47,577 bases of DNA from an uncultured Prevotellaceae bacterium (lineage in GTDB: Bacteria; Bacteroidota; Bacteroidia; Bacteroidales; Bacteroidaceae), in NCBI GenBank assembly GCA_902768105.1, contig CACXJZ010000017.1:1-47577 (forward strand), given 5' to 3'. The number at the start of each line of letters is the position of its first letter. Positions within the stretch are counted from its first letter, which is position 1. A model generated the notes under the pieces. It worked only from the letters and a program-made list of their open reading frames with translations, did not search any database and was not told the DNA's origin. Made by a program: the position numbers and the translations under genes. Positions 34,677 through 42,489 of the stretch are shown here, piece by piece.

Positions 34677-34702
34677 CCGCCGTAAATTTGCATTTACGAC
34701 GG
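34677..34702. terminator. Terminator of the M13 peptidase gene
   Basis: CCGCCGTAAAT pairs with ATTTACGACGG (one mismatch) across TTGC. On the minus strand it is followed by TTTTTG and on the plus strand by CCTTTTTTTT. It lies 26 nt after the pepO stop. Confidence 0.75.
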
Positions 34703-34727
34703 CCTTTTTTTTCATTTTACCTATATT

Positions 34728-36764
34728 TTACCACAAAGAGAGGCGTTTTTCCTTCGGAATGTACATCTCATCACCCTCTTTTATGCCAAAAGCTTCATAC
34801 CATGCATCTATATGCGGAAGGGCTCCGTTGACACGCCAACGACCCAATGAATGGGGGTCACTCTTGGTACGGTTGCGGATTTCTGCCTCGGTGATGTTGC
34901 CAGCCCACACACCGGCATAAGCCAAGAAGAAACGCTGCTCGGGTGTCAGTCCGTCAATGACCGGAAGTGGATTAAGTTTGGTAGCATTCTTGAAGGCTGC
35001 AAAAGCAACCTGCAGACCACCGTGGTCGGCCAGGTTCTCACCCAGCGTCAGACGTCCATTGCCATTCAGGTCGGGCAACACCTTGATAGCCGAGAAGAAA
35101 TCGGCATATTTATCGGTACGTGTTATGAAGTTCTGAGCGTCACTTTCCTTCCACCAGTCATGCATGTTTCCATCCTTATCGAAACGGCGTCCCTGGTCAT
35201 CAAATCCATGCGTCATTTCATGACCGATAACAACACCGATAGCGCCATAGTTGAAGGCATCGTCAGCCGTAGCATCAAAGAACGGAACTTGCAGAATACC
35301 AGCTGGAAAGCAGATTTCGTTCGTGGTAGGGTTATAGTAGGCATTCACCGTCTGCGGAGTCATGTACCAGTCATCACGGTCAACAGGTTTTCCTGCCGTG
35401 TGTTCTATCTGCCACTGGTTCCAGAACAGGCGACACTGACGCATATTTTCTATATACGATTTACTGGGGTCGATGGTCAATTTCGACAAATCTGTCCACT
35501 TATCAGGATAGCCTATTTTTACATAGAATGTGCTCAGTTTCAGCAAGGCATTGACTTTGGTCGAATCATCCATCCAGTCCTGGGCGGCGATACGTTCACC
35601 CAACGCAATCTGCAGATTATGTACCAATTCCTTCATACGCTCCTTTGATGAAGCAGGAAAATACTTCTCAACATAGATGCGACCCAAGGCCTCCCCCATT
35701 ACACTCTGCACCTGATTGGTGGCACGACGCCAGCGCGGATGGTTCTCCTTGCGTCCCGACATGGTACGACCAAAGAAATCGAAGTCCGCCTCAGCCACTT
35801 CCTCATTCAGGTAATCGGCAGAGCTGTTAATCAGACGCCACTCCATGTAGTCACGCATTTCAGCATCACTCAGACGTGAGAACACGAGGTCGGCACCTTC
35901 CATGAACGAAGGCTGTCCGACTATCATTTCCTGTATGTAACGGCTCTCTATGCCCTTTGCATTCATCTGGCGCTCCAACTGCAGATGCGGATACTTGCTG
36001 TTAAACTCAGCTAACGTCATCTTATTATAGTTGGCTATAGGGTCACGCAGTTCGGTACGTGACTTTGAAACCTTAGCCAATGCCGTTTCCACCTTCATGA
36101 TATTCTTCATCTTCTTGTTAGCAACGGCCTTCTTGAAACCGAACAACTGGAACATGCGTACAATATGCAACTTGTAGGCCTCACGAATCTTGGCCGTTGC
36201 CTCGTCATTGTCCAAATAATATTCCTTCTGTCCAAGCGTGATACCACCCTGACTGATGCTCAGAATATTCTGCGTGGCATTCTTCTCGTCGGCACCTATA
36301 TAGGAACCGAAGAAGAGAGAACCGCTATAAGGAGCCATCGTCAGGTGCAGGTCAAACAATTTCTGTACCGTCTTGGTCTGCTCCATCTGTTTCAACAGCG
36401 GCATCACGGGCTCAACACCCTCACGCTCACGACGCACGGAGTCCATCGCCAGCTTGTAGAGATCAGAGAGTTTCTGTTCTATGGTACCCTGCTCATAGGT
36501 ATTGTTCAGCAAGTCTGTCAGGATACCGTTAATGCGCTTGTTGTTGTCTTCGCCCAGTTTGTCGAAGCTACCATAGCGTGAATAGGCTGCAGGCAGCGGA
36601 TGCTTCTTCATCCATCCACCACAAGCATACTCGTAGAAGTCGGCGCCCGGAGCGACCGTCGTGTTCAAGTCAGTCAAGTCTATGCCTGACCTCAGCGACG
36701 TCTGAGCCTGTGCGGTCAGCGTCACCGATGCGATTGCCATCATTGTTAATAGTTTTTTCATCAC
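34728..36764 (-). CDS. pepO: M13 family metallopeptidase (PepO-like)
   Basis: A 678-residue protein of the neprilysin family. It has a signal peptide (MKKLLTMMAIASVTLTAQAQ) and is probably periplasmic or exported. An N-terminal M13 region begins GADFYEYACGGW. The zinc site is HEMTH in VIGHEMTHGFDDQG, with the third ligand Glu in GENLADHGGL. NAYYNPTTNEICFPAGIL and RVNGALPHIDAWYEAF are the substrate-site blocks. It ends RLSLW, the usual Bacteroidota form of the terminal C-x-x-W. Such enzymes cleave peptides of limited size. It lies 22 nt after the ABC-F gene and is probably cotranscribed with it; the terminator at 34677-34702 follows. Confidence 0.93.
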   Translation of the reverse strand: MMKKLLTMMAIASVTLTAQAQTSLRSGIDLTDLNTTVAPGADFYEYACGGWMKKHPLPAAYSRYGSFDKLGEDNNKRINGILTDLLNNTYEQGTIEQKLSDLYKLAMDSVRREREGVEPVMPLLKQMEQTKTVQKLFDLHLTMAPYSGSLFFGSYIGADEKNATQNILSISQGGITLGQKEYYLDNDEATAKIREAYKLHIVRMFQLFGFKKAVANKKMKNIMKVETALAKVSKSRTELRDPIANYNKMTLAEFNSKYPHLQLERQMNAKGIESRYIQEMIVGQPSFMEGADLVFSRLSDAEMRDYMEWRLINSSADYLNEEVAEADFDFFGRTMSGRKENHPRWRRATNQVQSVMGEALGRIYVEKYFPASSKERMKELVHNLQIALGERIAAQDWMDDSTKVNALLKLSTFYVKIGYPDKWTDLSKLTIDPSKSYIENMRQCRLFWNQWQIEHTAGKPVDRDDWYMTPQTVNAYYNPTTNEICFPAGILQVPFFDATADDAFNYGAIGVVIGHEMTHGFDDQGRRFDKDGNMHDWWKESDAQNFITRTDKYADFFSAIKVLPDLNGNGRLTLGENLADHGGLQVAFAAFKNATKLNPLPVIDGLTPEQRFFLAYAGVWAGNITEAEIRNRTKSDPHSLGRWRVNGALPHIDAWYEAFGIKEGDEMYIPKEKRLSLW

Positions 36765-36786
36765 GTTATTATTATAATGTTAATAT

Positions 36787-38721
36787 TTAATCTTGAATGT
36801 TCAATGACTCAAGTTCTTCCGACAGTTGTTCCCAACGTCCAACCTCTTCATCAAGAGCACGCTTGGTCGAGGTATATTCAGTAACAAGCACCATATCAGA
36901 GGCATTCTCAGGATTCATCAGCAGGTCGTCCAATTCCTTCAGACGGCGTTCCATGTCGCTGATTTTCCGTTCACTCTCTTCAACGGCACGCTCTGCCTTC
37001 CGCAAACGGCGCTGCTGTTCCTTATGCGCAGCATAGTCCTGCTTTGCACTATTCTTCTCTACGGGCACTTCAGACGCTATAGGAGCAGTACGCGCTGCTC
37101 CCAGCTCACTCAGTTCTTGTATCTGACGGCTCTGCAAGAAGTCATAGATGCCACCCAAGTGTTCGCGCACCTTACCTCCGCCAAACTCATAGACTTTCGT
37201 CACAAGTCCGTCAAGGAACTCACGATCGTGGCTGACAATAATAGCCGTACCGTCAAAAGCACGTATCGCCTCTTTCAGCACGTCCTTTGAAGCCATGTCA
37301 AGGTGGTTTGTCGGCTCGTCAAGAATCAGCATATTGACGGGTTCCAACAACAAACGAATCATAGCCAGACGACTACGTTCACCACCGCTCAACACCTTCA
37401 CTTTCTTGTCTGATGCCTCGCCACCAAACATAAACGCGCCAAGGATGTCACGTATCTTCAGGCGAATCTCACCCTTTGCCACGTTGTCAATCGTCTGGAA
37501 GACTGTCAGGTTCTCGTCCAGCAGCTGTGCCTGATTCTGTGCAAAATAGCCTATCTGCACGTTATGTCCAATCTTCAGTTTTCCTTCGAAGGGTATCTCA
37601 CCCATAATACATTTGACAAGCGTCGATTTACCTTCACCGTTCTTACCCACAAAGGCCACTTTCTCACCACGCTTGATGGTCAGGTTGACATGGTCGAACA
37701 CCACGTGGGCATACTCCTTGCGCACCTCGTCACAGATCACAGGATAGTCACCTGAACGCAGGCAGGGCGGGAACTTCAGGTGCAAGGCCGAGTTATCAAC
37801 CTCATCAACTTCAATGGGTACGATTTTCTCCAGTTGCTTGATTTTCTGCTGTACCTGTACAGCCTTCGTGGCCTGATAGCGGAAGCGTTCAATAAACTGC
37901 CTCATGTCAGCCATCTCCTTCTGCTGGTTCTCGTAGGCACGCAGCTGCTGTTCACGGCGTTCCTTGCGCAACACCACATACTCGTCGTACTTCACCTTAT
38001 AGTCAATAACCCTGCCACACGATATTTCCAGCGTACGGTTACAAACATTATTGATAAACGCACGGTCATGACTCACCAACATCACCGCGGATGATGATGC
38101 GGCCAACAACTGTTCCAACCATTGTATCGACTCAATATCCAGATGGTTTGTGGGTTCGTCGAGCAACAACACATCAGGACGCTGTAACAGAATCTTTGCC
38201 AGTTCTATTCGCATGCGCCAGCCACCAGAGAACTCACTTGTCGGACGGTCGAAGTCACTGCGTAGGAAACCCAGTCCCAGAAGCGTCCGCTCAAGTTCTG
38301 CCTCCTGACTTTCAGGAGCCGTCATCAGATAACGTTCATGTTCCAGCGTATAGCGTTCGACCAGCGTCATATAGCTCTCGCTCTCGTAGTCAGTGCGCTC
38401 ACTCATCTGCCGTTCCAGCTCAGCCACACGGGCGGCCAAGGCTGCCACGTCAGCGAAAGCTTTTTGTGCCTCCTCTCGTACTGTGGTGTCGTCAGCCAGC
38501 TTCATCACCTGAGGCAGGTAACCTACACTCGTCTCCTGCGGCATACTCACAATACCAGCTGTTGGACGCTGATGTCCACTGATGATTTTCAGCAGTGTCG
38601 ATTTGCCGGCACCGTTCTTTCCGACCAACGCAATGCGGTCTTTAGGGTTCACCACAAACGATGCACCCTCGAACAGCGGCTTCACACCGAACTCCACTTT
38701 CAAGTTCTCTACTGATACCAT
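36787..38721 (-). CDS. ABC-F family ATPase (translation factor type)
   Basis: A 644-residue soluble protein with two ABC domains and no membrane segment. Walker A is GKNGAGKST (34-42) in the first and GKNGEGKST in the second. The signature motifs are FSGGWRMRIELAK and LSGGERSRLAM, each followed by LLDEPTNHLD or LILDEPTNHLD. The segment between the domains (LRAYENQQKEMADMRQFIER...) is the helical P-site-tRNA-interacting linker typical of ABC-F. The C-terminus is a charged coiled coil (about 560-640), as in Uup/YheS types. It acts on the ribosome, clearing stalls or folding problems. The promoter at 38738-38769 overlaps that of the divergent tex gene. Confidence 0.92.
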   Translation of the reverse strand: MVSVENLKVEFGVKPLFEGASFVVNPKDRIALVGKNGAGKSTLLKIISGHQRPTAGIVSMPQETSVGYLPQVMKLADDTTVREEAQKAFADVAALAARVAELERQMSERTDYESESYMTLVERYTLEHERYLMTAPESQEAELERTLLGLGFLRSDFDRPTSEFSGGWRMRIELAKILLQRPDVLLLDEPTNHLDIESIQWLEQLLAASSSAVMLVSHDRAFINNVCNRTLEISCGRVIDYKVKYDEYVVLRKERREQQLRAYENQQKEMADMRQFIERFRYQATKAVQVQQKIKQLEKIVPIEVDEVDNSALHLKFPPCLRSGDYPVICDEVRKEYAHVVFDHVNLTIKRGEKVAFVGKNGEGKSTLVKCIMGEIPFEGKLKIGHNVQIGYFAQNQAQLLDENLTVFQTIDNVAKGEIRLKIRDILGAFMFGGEASDKKVKVLSGGERSRLAMIRLLLEPVNMLILDEPTNHLDMASKDVLKEAIRAFDGTAIIVSHDREFLDGLVTKVYEFGGGKVREHLGGIYDFLQSRQIQELSELGAARTAPIASEVPVEKNSAKQDYAAHKEQQRRLRKAERAVEESERKISDMERRLKELDDLLMNPENASDMVLVTEYTSTKRALDEEVGRWEQLSEELESLNIQD

Positions 38722-38737
38722 TTCGAATAATTTGCTG

Positions 38738-38769
38738 CAAAATTAATCAAAATTCTTGAATCCTGCAAT
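38738..38769 (-). promoter_or_regulatory. Promoter of the ABC-F gene
   Basis: On the minus strand ATTG (38769-38766), 20 bp, TAATTTTG (38745-38738), followed by CAGC. It shares bases 38755-38769 with the tex promoter. Confidence 0.65.
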
Positions 38770-38786
38770 ATTTCTTTGTATCTTTG
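38755..38786 (+). promoter_or_regulatory. tex promoter
   Basis: CTTG (38755-38758), 20 bp, TATCTTTG (38779-38786), 18 nt before the tex ATG. It overlaps the divergent ABC-F promoter. Confidence 0.65.
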
Positions 38787-38804
38787 CAGACAAATTATTA
38801 AACT

Positions 38805-40979
38805 ATGGAACTGATTAAGACATTCACACGGCTTATTGCCGCCGAACTACACCTGAACGAGCACGCGGTGGAGAACACACTCAAACTGCTTGACGAGGGT
38901 TGTACCATACCGTTTATCTCACGCTATCGCAAGGAGCGGACGGGCGGCCTCGACGAGGTACAGATAACGGCCATCAGCGACCGCGCTGAGCGACTGCATG
39001 AGATAGCCAAGCGCAAGGAGACCATCACGAAGACCATTACGGAGCAGGAAAAGATGACACCCGAGCTGCAGCGGCGCATAGACGACTGCTGGGAGCTGAC
39101 GACGCTGGAGGATATCTACCTGCCCTACAAGCCCCGTCGCCGCACCCGGGCACAGGTAGCCCGCGAACAGGGACTGGAGCCGCTGGCCCAGCTGTTGCTG
39201 CTACAACGCGAACAGCACCCGAAAGAAGCAGCAAAAAGGTTTTTGCATGACGGTCTGACCGTTGCAGACTGTCTCAAGGGTGCCCAGGACATCATCGCCG
39301 AACAGGTAAGCGAGGACGAGCACAACCGCAACAGCGTGCGAGCTGCCTTCCGCCGCGAGGCGTTCATCGTCTCGAAGGTCATCAAGGCCAAGAAAGATAC
39401 CGACGAGGCGCAGAAATTCAGCGACTACTTCGACTGGGAGGAACCGCTGAAACGCTGCTCCAGCCATCGTTTGCTGGCCATGCGACGTGGTGAGGGCGAG
39501 GGCATTCTCCGCGTCAACATCACCATCGAAGACGAAGATGCCATAGAGCGATTAAAGAGAAGCCTTCCCAAAGGAGGAGGAGCCTGCCGACGACTGCTGG
39601 AGGAGGCTGTTGAGGACAGTTACAAGCGACTGCTGCTGCCCAGCATTGAAACGGAGTTTGCAAACCTGAGCAAGGAGAAGGCCGACGAGGAGGCCATCCG
39701 CGTGTTTGCCGAAAACCTGCGCCAGCTGCTGTTGGCTGCTCCGCTGGGACAGAAGCGCGTGATGGGCATCGACCCAGGCTTCCGCACGGGCTGTAAGGTG
39801 GTGTGTCTCGATGCTCAGGGCAACCTGCTGCACCACGAGGCCATCTTCCCCCACCCTCCCATCAACCACCGTATGCAGGCTACCATTCACCTGCAGCAGA
39901 TGATTAGCAACTACCACATCGAGGCCATCGCCATAGGCAACGGTACCGCCAGTCGCGAGACGAAGGAGTTTGTAGAGGACAGTATCCAATCACTCCCCTC
40001 TCCCCTTGGAGAGGGGTCGGGGGTGAGGCTCTCCGTTTTCGTAGTTTCCGAAGACGGCGCTTCCGTCTATTCCGCATCGAAGGCGGCACGCGACGAGTTT
40101 CCCGATGAAGACGTGACCGTTCGCGGAGCTGTAAGCATAGGGCGCCGACTGATGGACCCACTGGCCGAACTGGTGAAGATTGACCCTAAGAGCATCGGTG
40201 TGGGACAGTACCAACACGACGTGGACCAAACACAGCTGAAGCACTCGCTCGACCACGTGGTGGAGAGCTGTGTCAACCAGGTGGGCGTCAACCTGAATAC
40301 CGCCTCGCAACACCTACTGACCTACGTGAGCGGACTGGGTCCCGTATTGGCGCAGAACATCGTCGATTACCGTCGCGAAAACGGAGCCTTCCTGAGTCGT
40401 GCGCAACTGAAGAAAGTGCCGCGACTGGGACCTGCCGCCTTCCAGCAATGTGCGGGTTTCCTGCGCATTCCCGAGGCCAAGAATCCGTTGGACAACAGCG
40501 CCGTTCACCCCGAGTGCTACACCCTGGTGGAGCAGATGGCGAAGGACTGCAGCTGTAGCGTGAGCGAGCTTATTAATAATAAGGAGAAGCGCTCCAGCAT
40601 CGACATCAAGAAGTATGTGACCGCCGAGGTGGGCATCCCTACCCTTACGGACATCATGAAGGAGCTGGAGAAGCCCGGGCGCGACCCGCGCGAGCAGATA
40701 GAAGAGTTTGAGTTCGACCCCTCGGTACAGACCATCGACGACCTGCACGAGGGAATGGTGCTGCCTGGCATCGTGACCAACATTACCAACTTCGGAGCCT
40801 TCGTCGATATCGGCGTTCATCAGGACGGACTGGTTCACGTCTCGCAGCTGGCCGACCGCTATGTCAGCGACCCCACGCAGGTGGTGCGCCTGCACCAGCA
40901 TGTGCGCGTGCGCGTCGTGGGTATTGACTTGAGAAGGAATCGCATCTCGCTTAGTATGAAAAGTCCAAGAAAGTCCTAG
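38805..40979 (+). CDS. tex: Tex-type RNA-binding transcription accessory protein
   Basis: A 724-residue protein of the Tex/YhgF family, which binds nucleic acid and associates with transcription. The domains are in the usual order: N-terminal helical region with FISRYRKERTGGLDEVQI, YqgF (RNase H-like) domain from VMGIDPGFRTGCKVVCLD, the block VRGAVSIGRRLMDPLAELVK and IDPKSIGVGQYQHDVDQ, helix-hairpin-helix units around NTASQHLLTYVSGLGPVLAQ, and a C-terminal S1 domain (GMVLPGIVTNITNFGAFVDI...HVSQLADRYV). Residues about 399-410 (LPSPLGEGSGVR) inside the YqgF domain come from a palindromic repeat (39995-40016). The stop is followed by the terminator at 41004-41040. Confidence 0.95.
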   Translation: MELIKTFTRLIAAELHLNEHAVENTLKLLDEGCTIPFISRYRKERTGGLDEVQITAISDRAERLHEIAKRKETITKTITEQEKMTPELQRRIDDCWELTTLEDIYLPYKPRRRTRAQVAREQGLEPLAQLLLLQREQHPKEAAKRFLHDGLTVADCLKGAQDIIAEQVSEDEHNRNSVRAAFRREAFIVSKVIKAKKDTDEAQKFSDYFDWEEPLKRCSSHRLLAMRRGEGEGILRVNITIEDEDAIERLKRSLPKGGGACRRLLEEAVEDSYKRLLLPSIETEFANLSKEKADEEAIRVFAENLRQLLLAAPLGQKRVMGIDPGFRTGCKVVCLDAQGNLLHHEAIFPHPPINHRMQATIHLQQMISNYHIEAIAIGNGTASRETKEFVEDSIQSLPSPLGEGSGVRLSVFVVSEDGASVYSASKAARDEFPDEDVTVRGAVSIGRRLMDPLAELVKIDPKSIGVGQYQHDVDQTQLKHSLDHVVESCVNQVGVNLNTASQHLLTYVSGLGPVLAQNIVDYRRENGAFLSRAQLKKVPRLGPAAFQQCAGFLRIPEAKNPLDNSAVHPECYTLVEQMAKDCSCSVSELINNKEKRSSIDIKKYVTAEVGIPTLTDIMKELEKPGRDPREQIEEFEFDPSVQTIDDLHEGMVLPGIVTNITNFGAFVDIGVHQDGLVHVSQLADRYVSDPTQVVRLHQHVRVRVVGIDLRRNRISLSMKSPRKS
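39995..40030 (+). repeat. Palindromic element inside tex
   Basis: CCCCTCTCC-CCTT-GGAGAGGGG (9-bp arms, 39995-40016) is followed by TCGGGGGTGAGG, the form of a common dispersed Bacteroidota element. It encodes SPLGEGSGVR within the YqgF domain and keeps the frame. Confidence 0.8.
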
Positions 40980-41003
40980 AACAACATAGGAAAGCCTAGG
41001 AAT

Positions 41004-41040
41004 AAAAAAAGGCTGTATTCCAAAAGATACAGCCCTTTTT
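41004..41040. terminator. Bidirectional terminator between tex and rplT
   Basis: AAAAAAAGGCTGTAT pairs with ATACAGCCCTTTTT across an 8-nt loop. The stem has T-tracts on both strands and lies between convergent genes ending at 40979 and 41059. Confidence 0.9.
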
Positions 41041-41058
41041 ATTCGGTTCAGATTAAAT

Positions 41059-41403
41059 TTACTTTACCTTTGCTACGATGGCCTTGAAAGCCTCGGGGTT
41101 ATTGACAGCGAGGTCAGCAAGCACCTTGCGGTTAATCTCGATACCGGCCTTATTCAGTGCACCCATCAGTGCAGAGTAGCTCATACCCTCCAGACGAGCG
41201 GCAGCGTTGATACGCTGAATCCACAGTGCGCGGAAGGTGCGCTTCTTATTACGGCGGTCACGGTATGCATAGGTGAGACCCTTCTCCCAAGTGTTCTTGG
41301 CTACTGTCCAAACATTCTTACGGGCACCGAAGTAACCACGTGTAAGTTTCAGAATTCTCTTTCTCTTTGCTCTTGAAGCAACATGATTAACTGATCTTGG
41401 CAT
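41059..41403 (-). CDS. rplT: 50S ribosomal protein L20
   Basis: A 114-residue, strongly basic protein matching L20 throughout: [54 protein letters not shown] and [20 protein letters not shown]. It is an early 23S rRNA-binding assembly protein. It is the last gene of the infC-rpmI-rplT operon, 35 nt after rpmI, with the terminator at 41004-41040 downstream. L20 represses this operon in other bacteria; I did not see a clear L20-binding pseudoknot here. Confidence 0.98.
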   Translation of the reverse strand: MPRSVNHVASRAKRKRILKLTRGYFGARKNVWTVAKNTWEKGLTYAYRDRRNKKRTFRALWIQRINAAARLEGMSYSALMGALNKAGIEINRKVLADLAVNNPEAFKAIVAKVK

Positions 41404-41438
41404 AGTTTTCTTTACTTTTTAAATGTTTGACAATAGGT

Positions 41439-41636
41439 TTAACGGAGACACAACAGGTCGCGAACCTGCTTCATGTTAGAAACGTCAACGAGCGTAGAAC
41501 CGCAGAGGTTACGCTTCTGCTTCTTGGTCTTCTTGGTGAGAATGTGGCTGTGGTAAGCATGATGTCTCTTAATCTTACCTGTTCCAGTGAACGAGAATCT
41601 TTTCTTCGCTCCGGAGTTTGTCTTAACTTTTGGCAT
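41439..41636 (-). CDS. rpmI: 50S ribosomal protein L35
   Basis: A 65-residue basic protein: [40 protein letters not shown] and [20 protein letters not shown] are the standard L35 blocks. The 71 nt between it and infC contain only a small hairpin (AGGCG-TCG-CGCCT, near 41689-41701), and no promoter was recognised, so it is read from the infC promoter. Confidence 0.98.
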   Translation of the reverse strand: MPKVKTNSGAKKRFSFTGTGKIKRHHAYHSHILTKKTKKQKRNLCGSTLVDVSNMKQVRDLLCLR

Positions 41637-41707
41637 TGTTTTATAATTTAAATTGTTATTAATAATCGGCGACTACGCATATACCAGGCGCGACGCCTTC
41701 TTTTTCT

Positions 41708-42397
41708 TTACTCTTCCCCCCCCGTCAGCTTCTTCAGCACATCGGCACTGATTTTGGCGTTGGCAAACAGACCACCATTAGCGGGTTTCTCTGCCTCCTC
41801 AACCAGACGTTCAGCTTCCTTGGCCTCAGCCTCGCGACGCTCGTTGTCACGTTTCTGCTGACTCTTCTTGGTCACGCCAGCTTTCTTGGGAGTCAGATAG
41901 AGGAACATCTTTTTACCTTCGAGACTCGGCATCGATTCTACCTTACCAAACTCTTCCAGGTCATTGGCAAAACGCAGCAGCAGCACCTCGCCTTGTTCCT
42001 TGAACAGGATGCTTCGACCACGGAAGAACACATAGGCACGAACCTTGTTGCCTTCCTCCAGGAACTCCTTCGCATGCTTCAGCTTGAACTGGTAGTCGTG
42101 CTCGTCGGTCTGGGGTCCGAAGCGTATTTCCTTCACCTCTACCTTCACCTGCTTCGCCTTCATTTCCTTTTGGCGTTTCTTCTGCTGGTAGAGGAACTTC
42201 GAGTAGTCGATGAGTCGGCATACGGGCGGCTGCGCATTGGGCGAGATCTCCACGAGGTCAACACCCTGCTCGCGGGCCATGTCAAGTGCCTGACGTGTAG
42301 GAACAACAGTGCTTCCACCGTCACCCACAATACGTACCTCGCGAACGCGAATCTGCTCATTCACGCGGTACTGATTCTTCATGTTGTCGTTCTTCAT
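41708..42397 (-). CDS. infC: Translation initiation factor IF-3
   Basis: A 229-residue protein. The N-domain starts [19 protein letters not shown] and includes [21 protein letters not shown] charged linker and the C-domain follow ([42 protein letters not shown]). After the normal end near residue 180 there is an extension of about 45 residues, helical and Lys/Glu-rich then [18 protein letters not shown], a common feature in Bacteroidetes. The start is either 42397 or 42382 ([11 protein letters not shown]); the usual ATG makes an AUU start unnecessary. It is the first gene of the operon and follows a perfect promoter at 42435-42466. Confidence 0.96.
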   Translation of the reverse strand: MKNDNMKNQYRVNEQIRVREVRIVGDGGSTVVPTRQALDMAREQGVDLVEISPNAQPPVCRLIDYSKFLYQQKKRQKEMKAKQVKVEVKEIRFGPQTDEHDYQFKLKHAKEFLEEGNKVRAYVFFRGRSILFKEQGEVLLLRFANDLEEFGKVESMPSLEGKKMFLYLTPKKAGVTKKSQQKRDNERREAEAKEAERLVEEAEKPANGGLFANAKISADVLKKLTGGEE

Positions 42398-42434
42398 TAA
42401 CTACTTTTAGTTCAATTTTTTCCAAAATCGGCTG

Positions 42435-42466
42435 CAAAGGTACAAATAAGTGAGCAAATTACCAAA
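42435..42466 (-). promoter_or_regulatory. infC-rpmI-rplT promoter
   Basis: On the minus strand TTTG (42466-42463), 20 bp, TACCTTTG (42442-42435), a full consensus match, followed by CAGCCGATTTTGG. Confidence 0.8.
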
Positions 42467-42489
42467 TAAAATCCCAATTATTTTTAAAA

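Noticed and set aside
34616-34693. Upstream start with a hydrophobic segment for the zinc-ribbon protein
   Set aside because: The region contains the promoter and the pepO terminator U-tract; the hydrophobic residues come from T-rich DNA.
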